Source: Devosia sp.
GTDB taxonomy: Bacteria; Pseudomonadota; Alphaproteobacteria; Rhizobiales; Devosiaceae
DNA length: 5,129 nt
Direction: 5' to 3'
NCBI GenBank assembly: GCA_028290245.1
Contig: JAQGKG010000253.1
Coordinates: 1-5,129 of the forward strand
The position numbers and the translations under genes were made by a program. The notes under the pieces were generated by a model. That model was not told where the DNA came from. It saw only the letters and a program-made list of their open reading frames with translations, and did not search any database. Position 1 is the stretch's first letter, and each line of letters begins with the position of its first letter. Positions 1 through 5,129 of this stretch are shown here, piece after piece.

Positions 1-2
1 AG

Positions 3-503
3 AATGCCGCCGACCTGGTGGGTGGGCTGCGCCGCATTGGCAATTTCGATATTTCGGTCGCCGCCTATCCCGAGAAGCATCCGCAGAGCCCGAGCTGGCA
101 GGCAGAAATCGACAATCTCAAGCGCAAGATCGATACCGGCGCTGATCGTGCCATCACGCAGATGTTCTTCACCAATGGCGACTACCTCCGCTATGTCGAG
201 CGGGCCCGGGCGGCTGGCATTACGGCGCCGATCGTTCCGGGCATCCAGCCGATCCACAATTTCAAGCAGATCGCCAGTTTTGCCTCGCGCTGCGGCACTT
301 CGATCCCGGATTGGCTGGCCGAGCGCTTCGACGGGCTCGACGATGAGCCGGAGACGCACGCGCTGGTGGCTTCGGCGGTGGCGGCCGAGCAGGTGACGGA
401 ATTGCTCGATGAGGGCGTCACCGAGTTCCACATCTATACCCACAACCGTTCGCCGCTGGCCTTGGCGCTGGCACGCATCCTCGGTCGCCGGCCTGAGCGG
501 TAG
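3..503 (+). CDS. metF: Methylenetetrahydrofolate reductase, C-terminal part (5' end outside window)
   Basis: This flavoenzyme reduces 5,10-methylene-THF to 5-methyl-THF, the methyl donor for methionine synthesis, in the cytosol. About 166 residues are readable in one open frame from the left edge to a TAG at 501-503; E. coli MetF has about 296, so roughly the second half of the TIM barrel is here. Recognisable family blocks are, in order, FDISVAAYPEKHP, LKRKIDTGADRAITQMFF, PGIQPIHNFKQ and FDGLDDEPET, followed by the terminal EGVTEFHIYTHNR segment. The Gln of the AITQ block corresponds to the folate-contacting Gln known in the E. coli enzyme. The N-terminal residues, including the Asp that tunes the flavin, lie outside. 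The frame continues upstream of a GTG at 18 (residues NAADL), so that GTG is not the start. No disruption is seen. The gene ends well before the next promoter region, and no clear terminator follows it. Confidence 0.95.
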   Translation, partial: NAADLVGGLRRIGNFDISVAAYPEKHPQSPSWQAEIDNLKRKIDTGADRAITQMFFTNGDYLRYVERARAAGITAPIVPGIQPIHNFKQIASFASRCGTSIPDWLAERFDGLDDEPETHALVASAVAAEQVTELLDEGVTEFHIYTHNRSPLALALARILGRRPER

Positions 504-512
504 GCGCTGACG

Positions 513-528
513 TTAACCTTGTATTCAC
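513..528 (+). promoter_or_regulatory. Degenerate CtrA-box-like motif
   Basis: TTAA, seven bases, then TTCAC. This matches the alphaproteobacterial CtrA full-site pattern TTAA-N7-TTAAC except for one base in the second half. It lies just downstream of the metF stop and about 175 bp upstream of the next start codon. CtrA is the cell-cycle response regulator of this class. A single near-match in one gap is weak evidence, and occupancy is not shown. Confidence 0.3.
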
Positions 529-564
529 CATGATCTGGTGCCATTGCGTTTGGGGCCGCGCGCT

Positions 565-602
565 GGAAGCTGACGTCGCGTCATTCAGCTTCCGTTCAGC
601 TT
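565..602 (+). promoter_or_regulatory. Cluster of three TTCAGCTT-type half-sites, possible OmpR/PhoB-family operator
   Basis: Two exact copies of TTCAGCTT start at 584 and 595, an 11-bp period. A third, inverted copy (GGAAGCTGA, 565-573) is the perfect reverse complement of TCAGCTTCC at 585-593. Direct repeats with 11-bp spacing are the usual form of sites bound by winged-helix OmpR/PhoB-type response regulators. The cluster ends about 10 bp upstream of a candidate -35 element (613-618), a position typical for activation. Which regulator binds is unknown; ChvI is one Hyphomicrobiales candidate by family only. Alternatively, the inverted copies could form an RNA hairpin at the metF 3' end, but no T-tract follows. 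Confidence 0.5.
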
Positions 603-612
603 GCGAGGCTCA

Positions 613-641
613 TTGCTGGTAGCGTGGCCGCTTTCCATAAA
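613..641 (+). promoter_or_regulatory. Candidate sigma-70 promoter for the 703-1533 gene
   Basis: TTGCTG (613-618) and CATAAA (636-641) are separated by 17 bp, which is acceptable housekeeping spacing. Both hexamers deviate from consensus, as expected for an activator-dependent promoter, and the half-site cluster lies just upstream. The predicted start near 648 would give a leader of about 55 nt. This is a pattern call only. Confidence 0.35.
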
Positions 642-702
642 AAGGCCATGAAAATCCGGCTCTATCGCCGAACGTAGGCGAAGCAATTCGGGACGTAGAA
701 CC

Positions 703-1533
703 ATGAAACTTGACCGCCGCATCACCAATGGACTGGCCTGGGCCGGTGTTGTTCTCGTCGTCGGTGTGCCGACGGCAGACCTGTTGTCGGCACAGTTTTC
801 CGGCGACGGCGCGGTGCCAGCGCCACAGCAGGTGGCCATAGTTTCCGAGATCGCGCCCATGCCGGCGCCGCTGAGCCAGCGTCCTTCGGCACCAGTGACC
901 AAGGTGGCAGTGGCCGAGCCCGTAGCTCCAGCTACCGCCAAACCAGATATGGCATTCAGGGAGATGTCTGCTGCTGACATTGATAGGTTTATCAACAAAG
1001 GCAAGGAGATGCCCAGCTACATTACTGGCGTCAGCAATCCTATTGTAAAGCCTGACCCTGCCCAGGTGGCGGATACGGCGCCAGCTGGTACCCCCCTACC
1101 AGCTCGTACCCCCATAGTTACCGCACCTGTCGCTTCGTCGGCGCCCGTTTCCCCGGTCTCGGTCGATCCCATCCAGGTTTCGGCCATTCCGCCGCAAAAA
1201 ATTGCCCCGATGCCGATGCCGCTTTCGATGCGTCCGGCACCGATCCGGGTGCCAATCGCGACTGCGGCGCCGACCACTCCTGGCGATCTCGTCATTCCGC
1301 CCGGCCTTGTGCCTGTCGAGCCGCTTGACACCGTCACGTCGGCTGATCTGGACGACTGGGAAAGCGGTCCGCTGTCGGAATACCTCGCCAGGCAGCAGGG
1401 GCGGGGCAGTTCAGCCAACGTCACCTCTGATTACGATCCGGATGGCTTTTTCCTCGATCAAGGCCCCAACCCGTCGCGCCGTGACCGCGTGATTGGCTGG
1501 GAAGATCAGGGCTCCCCGTTCTTCGCCGACTGA
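703..1533 (+). CDS. Pro/Ala-rich membrane-anchored or exported protein with internal duplication, function unknown
   Basis: I do not recognise this 276-residue protein. It has a short basic N-terminus (MKLDRR) and a hydrophobic stretch at about residues 12-30, with no convincing signal-peptidase or lipobox site, so a signal anchor with the rest in the periplasm is most likely. The body is low-complexity and rich in Pro, Ala and Val. A two-part unit appears twice. IAPMPAPLSQRP (50-61) matches IAPMPMPLSMRP (167-178), and SAADIDRF near 89-96 matches SADLDDW at 213-219, each followed by a short helix-like segment. The acidic and aromatic C-terminus (DYDPDGFFLDQ, then GWEDQGSPFF) may be a contact surface. 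A weak GGA at 691-693 precedes the ATG by 9 bp. The gene stands alone, downstream of a probable response-regulator site. The segment around 900-1125 uses less GC-rich codons than the rest. It could be an envelope spacer protein, but that is a guess. Confidence 0.75.
   Translation: MKLDRRITNGLAWAGVVLVVGVPTADLLSAQFSGDGAVPAPQQVAIVSEIAPMPAPLSQRPSAPVTKVAVAEPVAPATAKPDMAFREMSAADIDRFINKGKEMPSYITGVSNPIVKPDPAQVADTAPAGTPLPARTPIVTAPVASSAPVSPVSVDPIQVSAIPPQKIAPMPMPLSMRPAPIRVPIATAAPTTPGDLVIPPGLVPVEPLDTVTSADLDDWESGPLSEYLARQQGRGSSANVTSDYDPDGFFLDQGPNPSRRDRVIGWEDQGSPFFAD
1081..1116 (+). repeat. Tandem 18-bp duplication inside the Pro/Ala-rich gene
   Basis: Positions 1081-1098 and 1099-1116 are two 18-bp units differing at two bases, in frame, encoding PAGTPL and then PARTPI (residues 127-138). 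It looks like a recent slippage duplication within the proline-rich linker that separates the two larger protein repeats. The length change keeps the reading frame. Confidence 0.8.
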
Positions 1534-1649
1534 GGCACGGCCGCCATGCGCCCTTAGGCGGTGGACCCTTCGGCTTACAGCCGCTAGGTTGCGCCTCCAA
1601 ATCGCGCGGGAGGCCGCACGATTCTCCTCACGAGGCGCAGTGGACCATC

Positions 1650-2402
1650 ATGCGCGATTGCAAAAAGCAGACGGACATGTGGGAGAGGCTAGGCGACCTC
1701 GTCGGCTCGTTCAGCCAGCGCACCGGCGTCGCGGGATCGCTGGTCAACGCGCTGGACCCTGATAACTGGTTGCCGGGCGGGCGCGATGCGGCTTTCACGC
1801 TCGCGCTGATCGCGCTGGCAGCCAAGATGGCGGTAGCTGATGGCGTGGTGACGGCCTCCGAAGAGCGCGCGTTTCGGGCCACGGTAGAAATCGCTGCAGG
1901 ACACGAAGACCAGATTGTCCGGGTGTTCAACCTCGCTAAGCAGGATGTCGCGGGCTACGACGCCTATGCCCGCAAGGTGACGCGGTTTTTCCACGACAGT
2001 CCCGAAACGCTCGAGCATGTGCTCGATAGCCTGTTCTTTATCGCCACCGCCGATGGCTTGGTGCATGAGGCCGAGCTTGAATATCTCAAATCGGTCAGCG
2101 ATATTTTTGGCTTCGACGATGTGCGCTTCGAGCAGTTGGCCAGCCAGCATGTGCGGCTGGAAGCGGGCATCGATCCCTATGCCGTTCTAGGGCTCGACCC
2201 CAAGGCTGATCCTGCTGAAGTTCGTCGGGTCTATCGCCTTCTGGTGGCCGAGCATCATCCCGACCGGCTAATCGCCAAGGGCGTTCCCGAGGCGCTGATC
2301 GACGTTGCGACCGATCGCATGAAGGCAATAAACCTTGCCTATCAGGCCCTGACCAAGCCGGTACAGCGGCCGCTGCTGATTGCCGATCCCGCCAACGCTT
2401 GA
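1650..2402 (+). CDS. TerB-like plus DnaJ-domain protein (DjlA-like co-chaperone)
   Basis: A 250-residue protein with two domains. Residues about 46-166 form an all-helical TerB/DjlA-type domain with two acidic turns, ADGVVTASEE (63-72) and ADGLVHEAELEYL (134-146), a spacing typical of the family. Residues about 176-234 are a J domain (DPYAVLGLDPKAD onward) with the intact HPD triad at 203-205, the element that stimulates DnaK ATPase. By analogy it is a DnaK co-chaperone. Unlike enterobacterial DjlA, no transmembrane helix is visible, so it is probably cytosolic or peripheral. Start choice: ATG 1650 has a GGA five bases upstream, whereas the in-frame ATG 1677 (MWERLGDL) has no clear ribosome site but fits remembered family N-termini better; 1677 is a real alternative. 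The TGA at 2400-2402 lies inside the rnpB -35 element. The domain call is firm; the cellular client is unknown. Confidence 0.9.
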   Translation: MRDCKKQTDMWERLGDLVGSFSQRTGVAGSLVNALDPDNWLPGGRDAAFTLALIALAAKMAVADGVVTASEERAFRATVEIAAGHEDQIVRVFNLAKQDVAGYDAYARKVTRFFHDSPETLEHVLDSLFFIATADGLVHEAELEYLKSVSDIFGFDDVRFEQLASQHVRLEAGIDPYAVLGLDPKADPAEVRRVYRLLVAEHHPDRLIAKGVPEALIDVATDRMKAINLAYQALTKPVQRPLLIADPANA

Positions 2403-2428
2403 CGTGGGCCCTCGCAACTCTCTACATC
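2399..2428 (+). promoter_or_regulatory. Promoter of rnpB
   Basis: TTGACG (2399-2404), preceded by C to give the alphaproteobacterial CTTGAC form, and TACATC (2423-2428; CTACAT from 2422) are 18 bp apart. The predicted start, about seven bases on, is near 2435, exactly where the P1 stem of RNase P RNA begins. The -35 hexamer contains the TGA stop of the J-domain gene. This agreement between the promoter position and the independently located RNA 5' end is the main support. Confidence 0.65.
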
Positions 2429-2432
2429 ACCC

Positions 2433-2824
<392 letters not shown>

Positions 2825-2825
<1 letters not shown>

Positions 2826-2834
2826 TTTCCTTTT
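2825..2834 (+). terminator. T-rich tail at the rnpB 3' end
   Basis: TTTTCCTTTT follows directly on the closing strand of the P1 stem. There is no separate GC hairpin, so release may depend on the folded RNA plus the U-tract, with trimming to the mature end. The tract overlaps the TTA (2833-2835) that is the stop codon of the opposing brnA gene. Confidence 0.4.
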
Positions 2835-3261
2835 AGCCCCTGCGTGAAGCATCCTTCACAACCTGCGCCATCCGGGTGCGCCAGTCGTCACCTGCGGATT
2901 TGAAGCGCTCCACCACGTCTGGGTCGAGCCGCAAGGTGACGGCCTGTTTGGCATTGTGCAGGCGCGGGCGGCCTCTGCCACGTCGGATGGCCTCGGCGAG
3001 TTCGGGTAGCACTTCGTCGATTGGCTTGAAGCGGGCGAGCTCTTCGTCGGTTCGAGGGCGCTCGATTTCCGGGTCAGGGCCGATTAATTCGCCGGTGGCA
3101 TCGTCAACCCACCAGCCGTCTTCATCTTGGTGGATACCGCCGACAGCAATCAGCTGTCGCATCTCACGATCATAGGTTTCCCAACGACGCTGCATTTCAG
3201 CATCGTCTCCCGGGCTATCACCCAAATCTCTGGTCACAAACTGGGGCCACTTTTCAGCCAT
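2833..3261 (-). CDS. brnA: BrnA-family antitoxin (ribbon-helix-helix), with long N-terminal extension
   Basis: The antitoxin partner of BrnT, expected to bind and block the toxin and to repress its own promoter through a ribbon-helix-helix fold. The 142-residue product ends with the diagnostic BrnA segment KQAVTLRLDPDVVERF followed by the DDWRTRMAQVVKDA helix (about 105-138). The basic patch RRGRGRPR (93-100) precedes the DNA-binding strand. BrnA proteins are usually about 80-110 residues, so the first 45 or so, an acidic and helical stretch, are extra; the middle has a distinctive DEDGWWVDDATGELIGPDPE segment. The start ATG overlaps the brnT end by 8 nt (the toxin TGA is at 3256-3254). A good AAGGA site (3275-3271) lies 9 nt upstream, inside brnT. 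Toxin-first order is normal for this family. It converges with rnpB. The family call is strong; the extension's role is unknown. Confidence 0.88.
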   Translation of the reverse strand: MAEKWPQFVTRDLGDSPGDDAEMQRRWETYDREMRQLIAVGGIHQDEDGWWVDDATGELIGPDPEIERPRTDEELARFKPIDEVLPELAEAIRRGRGRPRLHNAKQAVTLRLDPDVVERFKSAGDDWRTRMAQVVKDASRRG

Positions 3262-3514
3262 TCATCCGGTTCCTTTCCCTCTGATTTGCCCTGCGCATGG
3301 AAACAACCGAGATTGCCTCACTGCCGAGCGGCCGAAATATAACTGCGATCACCAATGTGCCGTCGATACTGCCAATCGCCAGACTACGTCCCTCCTTCGC
3401 AGGCTCCATATAGCTGGACAGGAAGAAGTCGAAGGACAGAGCTGCAAAATCCATCCCGTGCTTGGCGATGTTGGATTGACGTTTGGCTTCGTCAAAGATG
3501 ATCCGCATGAACAT
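3254..3514 (-). CDS. brnT: BrnT-family ribonuclease toxin
   Basis: BrnT toxins have a RelE-like fold and arrest growth by cutting RNA; BrnA neutralises them. The 86-residue product carries the family signatures: FDEAKRQSNIAKHGMDF near the N-terminus (residues 7-23), a central beta region (SLAIGSIDGTLVIAVIF) and the C-terminal SVVSMRRANQRERNR with its conserved Arg-rich end. The full length is retained and no frame damage is seen, so it is probably active. Two ATGs are possible: 3514 (MFMRIIFDE) and 3508 (MRIIFDE, closer to family N-termini). Neither has a Shine-Dalgarno sequence. A -35/-10 pair predicts transcription starting at about 3508, so a leaderless message is plausible. Base composition looks lower in GC than the flanking signalling operon, consistent with acquisition as a module, though this was judged by eye. 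Confidence 0.88.
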   Translation of the reverse strand: MFMRIIFDEAKRQSNIAKHGMDFAALSFDFFLSSYMEPAKEGRSLAIGSIDGTLVIAVIFRPLGSEAISVVSMRRANQRERNRMNG

Positions 3515-3515
3515 A

Positions 3516-3543
3516 TGCGTACACGAAAATTGGCATAAGTCAA
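3516..3543 (-). promoter_or_regulatory. Candidate brnTA promoter
   Basis: Read on the minus strand, TTGACT (3543-3538) and TACGCA (3521-3516) are 16 bp apart. The -35 is strong and the -10 is poor. The predicted start at about 3509-3508 coincides with the second brnT ATG, leaving no 5' leader. The -10 overlaps one copy of the direct repeat and the -35 lies between the two copies, so a repressor on the repeats would block polymerase. Confidence 0.45.
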
Positions 3544-3560
3544 TAAATGTACACGAAATT
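3519..3560 (-). repeat. Direct repeats GTACACGAAA, 30 bp apart: probable BrnA or BrnTA operator
   Basis: On the + strand GTACACGAAA occurs at 3519-3528 and 3549-3558, each followed by an AT-rich pair of bases. The 30-bp period is close to three helical turns, placing both copies on one face of the DNA. They flank the -35 of brnTA, as expected for autoregulation by a ribbon-helix-helix antitoxin. The right copy sits 13 bp beyond the stop of the kinase gene. Assignment to BrnA comes from position only. Confidence 0.55.
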
Positions 3561-3572
3561 CAGGCGCGAGGA

Positions 3573-4607
3573 CTAAGCTGAGAACTGCAAACTCACCCGG
3601 GTGCCTACACCATCGGTGCGGTAGGCTACGGTGGCGCCGAGGCCGCTGGCCATGGCTTTGACGATGCGGCTGCCGAGGCCGGTGCCTTGCACTTTGCCGG
3701 TGCCGTCCCAGCCGATGCCGTCGTCCTCGACGGCGAGGTCGATCATCTCGCCTTCGCCGCGTCGCATCGAAATGCGGACATCGCCGCTGCCGAGGTCGGC
3801 ATAGGCGTATTTGATGGCGTTGGTGACGAGTTCGGTGACGATGACGCCGATCGAGGCAGCTTTTTCGGTGGGGATGGCGATGTTTTCGGCGGTTACCAGA
3901 ATTCGGGAATCGTTGCCGGTGGCTTTCATGGTGGTTTCGAGTTCGGCGGCGAGGCTTTGCAGGTAGTCGCCGATCAGTACCGAGCGAACGTCGTCGCTGG
4001 TGTAGAGATGGCGATGTACGCCGGCGATGGCCTGGATGCGGGCCTGGGTTTCGGCGAGGGCCTGCTTGGCGTCGTCGTTGCTGACGGCATTGGCCTGAAG
4101 GCCGACCAAAGCGGCCACCATAGCCAGGCTGTTGGCAACGCGGTGGTTGACCTCGCCCAAGAGGATTTCGGCGCGTTCGCGGGCCTCGCGCATTTCGAGT
4201 TCGGCGGTGGCTTTGGAGCGCGTCAGGTTGATTAGCTCCAGCGCATTGGTGATGGCGCTGCTGAGCAGTTCGAGGAAATCGGCATCGACGGTCTTGAGCA
4301 CATAGTCGGCCGCTCCGGCTTTCAGCGCCGCGATGGCAACGGCAGTCTCGACGGTGCCGGTGACGTAGACCACGGCGGGCTTGTCGGCCAGGTCTTCCAT
4401 CTGGGCCAGAACATCGAGGCCGGTGCCGCCGGGCAGATAGTGATCGAGGCCAACCACATCGATGCCGCCCTGGCGAATGCGATCGAGGCCTGCTTCCGCC
4501 GTTGCCGCAAGCTCTACCGTATAGCCGCGCCGCTCCAGTGCCTTCTGCACGAGCCGTGCAAGGCCTGGATCGTCGTCGATGTAGAGCACGCTTGGCGGCT
4601 GGGTCAT
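3573..4607 (-). CDS. Hybrid response regulator-sensor kinase: receiver + HisKA_2 + HATPase
   Basis: A 344-residue cytosolic signalling protein without membrane segments. Residues about 5-122 are a receiver domain: acidic pocket D11-D13, phospho-acceptor D55 (in GLDHYLPGGTG), switch T83 and K105. A helical linker (about 112-150, probably coiled coil) leads to a HisKA_2 dimerisation region, EVNHRVANSLAMVAALVGLQ, with phospho-acceptor H155. The C-terminal ATPase has an N box (ELVTNAIKYA, N263), a G1 box (EDDGIGW, 294-300) and a G2 box (GTGLG, 308-312). All catalytic residues are present. HisKA_2 proteins with an N-terminal receiver are kinases whose activity is gated by phosphorylation of that receiver. 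The gene starts 2 nt after the response-regulator stop, with a weak GGAA at distance, indicating translational coupling. It lacks the WxE motif that would make it an HWE kinase. The target regulator is not in the window. Confidence 0.93.
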   Translation of the reverse strand: MTQPPSVLYIDDDPGLARLVQKALERRGYTVELAATAEAGLDRIRQGGIDVVGLDHYLPGGTGLDVLAQMEDLADKPAVVYVTGTVETAVAIAALKAGAADYVLKTVDADFLELLSSAITNALELINLTRSKATAELEMREARERAEILLGEVNHRVANSLAMVAALVGLQANAVSNDDAKQALAETQARIQAIAGVHRHLYTSDDVRSVLIGDYLQSLAAELETTMKATGNDSRILVTAENIAIPTEKAASIGVIVTELVTNAIKYAYADLGSGDVRISMRRGEGEMIDLAVEDDGIGWDGTGKVQGTGLGSRIVKAMASGLGATVAYRTDGVGTRVSLQFSA

Positions 4608-4609
4608 GG

Positions 4610-5056
4610 TCAGTTGGTTTCCGGAACCTGCATCACGGAGAAGAACAGACCGAGCTGGCGGATGGCGTTGGCGAAGCCTTCGTAGTCCACAGGCTTGGTG
4701 ATGTAGACATTGGCGCCAAGGTCGTAGCAGCGCTGAATTTCGCGTTGGTCGTCGGTGGTAGTCAGCACGACGACGGGCGAGCGCTTGGTGTGTTCGTTGC
4801 CTTTGACCTTTTCGAGAATGTCGACGCCGGTCATGTCGGGCAGGTTGAGATCGAGCAGTACCAGAAGCTGGCGGCCCTGGTTGGCCGAACCGGTGCCGTC
4901 AGGCCCCATCAAGAAGGCCAGGGCGTCGGTGCCGTTGGTGAAAGGGATGATCTGGTTGGACACACCGGCGCGGCGGATGTTCTTCTCGATGAGGCGCGCG
5001 TGGCCCTCATCGTCCTCGATCATGATGATGGTGACTGGCTTGCCGTCATTGCTCAT
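4610..5056 (-). CDS. Single-domain response regulator (Rcp1/CheY-like)
   Basis: 148 residues, essentially one receiver domain with no output domain. The acidic pair is at 15-16 (MIEDDEGHARLIEKNIRRAG), the phospho-acceptor is D69 in VLLDLNLPDMTG, the switch residue is T99 in VVVLTTTDD, and K121 lies in YITKP. The MIEDDEGHARLI opening and the long alpha2-beta3 loop (51-62, PDGTGSANQGR) are typical of Rcp1-type regulators that pair with phytochrome-like or PAS sensor kinases. It probably shuttles phosphate between the upstream kinase and another protein, perhaps the receiver-kinase encoded next. The ATG overlaps the upstream stop (ATGA), and GGGAG (5070-5066) lies 9 nt before it. The gene is intact. 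Confidence 0.93.
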   Translation of the reverse strand: MSNDGKPVTIIMIEDDEGHARLIEKNIRRAGVSNQIIPFTNGTDALAFLMGPDGTGSANQGRQLLVLLDLNLPDMTGVDILEKVKGNEHTKRSPVVVLTTTDDQREIQRCYDLGANVYITKPVDYEGFANAIRQLGLFFSVMQVPETN

Positions 5057-5129
5057 GCGGACTGGCTCCCGATAAAGCTGCGCAGGTCGCGCGGCAGGTT
5101 TATGATAAAGGTGGTGCCGACGCCCAGTT
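5053..5129 (-). CDS. Sensor histidine kinase, last 25 codons (rest outside window)
   Basis: Reading leftward from the window edge, an open frame encodes LGVGTTFIINLP and then RDLRSFIGSQSA before a TGA at 5055-5053. The GxGTTFxIxLP pattern is the final strand of a GHKL/HATPase_c domain, and the position directly before a response regulator with an ATGA overlap supports a sensor kinase. Sensor domains, the His box and the ATPase core are out of view, so neither the subfamily nor the signal can be named. In this gene order the upstream kinase is often PAS- or phytochrome-like, which is only an expectation here. Confidence 0.8.
   Translation of the reverse strand, partial: LGVGTTFIINLPRDLRSFIGSQSA

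Noticed and set aside
585..1004. Minus-strand open frame of 139 codons across the 703 gene and its upstream region
   Set aside because: It crosses the operator and promoter region, shows no recognisable motif and is explained as an antisense shadow.
1593..1614. Hairpin GCCTCC-N10-GGAGGC between the 703 gene and the J-domain gene, as a terminator
   Set aside because: The stem is only 6 bp with a 10-nt loop and no T-tract follows, so it is not supported as an intrinsic terminator.
3687..4235. Long + strand open frame (182 codons) opposite the hybrid kinase
   Set aside because: The translation is a Gly/Asp/Val-rich mirror of the GC-rich kinase gene, without domain signatures. The minus-strand frame has complete receiver, HisKA_2 and ATPase motifs.

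Overview
The window is about 5.1 kb of GC-rich bacterial chromosome. It looks like an alphaproteobacterium of the order Hyphomicrobiales, perhaps Devosia-like. That placement rests on protein resemblance (a TerB plus J-domain protein, a HisKA_2-type response-regulator kinase, a BrnT/BrnA module), on promoter style, and on an A-type RNase P RNA. It is inference from recalled families, not from a database search.

Left half, + strand. The window opens inside metF (methylenetetrahydrofolate reductase), with its C-terminal half visible up to 503. A 199-bp gap (504-702) carries a degenerate CtrA-like motif, a compact cluster of three TTCAGCTT-type half-sites and a possible sigma-70 promoter. Next is a 276-residue Pro/Ala-rich protein with one N-terminal membrane segment and an internal duplication (703-1533), of unknown function. 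After 116 bp comes a TerB plus DnaJ-domain co-chaperone-like protein (1650-2402). Its stop codon lies inside the -35 element of the promoter for rnpB, the RNase P RNA (about 2433-2825).

Right half, - strand. Everything from 2833 to the window end is on the opposite strand. Read in the direction of transcription, the order is: the last 25 codons of a probable sensor histidine kinase (entering from the right edge); a single-domain response regulator overlapping it by 4 nt; and, 2 nt further on, a receiver-HisKA_2-HATPase hybrid kinase. These three look like one translationally coupled phosphosignalling operon. Downstream is a type II toxin-antitoxin module, brnT then brnA, with its own promoter region containing two 10-bp direct repeats exactly 30 bp apart. 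The brnA stop lies about 8 bp from the 3' end of rnpB, so the two converge almost head-on.

No CRISPR array, transposase, integrase or tRNA is visible. The core content is conventional. The less ordinary parts are the control architecture of brnTA (no Shine-Dalgarno for the toxin, a good one for the antitoxin, a possibly leaderless start), the tight coupling of rnpB to both neighbours, the half-site cluster upstream of the membrane-anchored protein, and the duplicated architecture of that protein.
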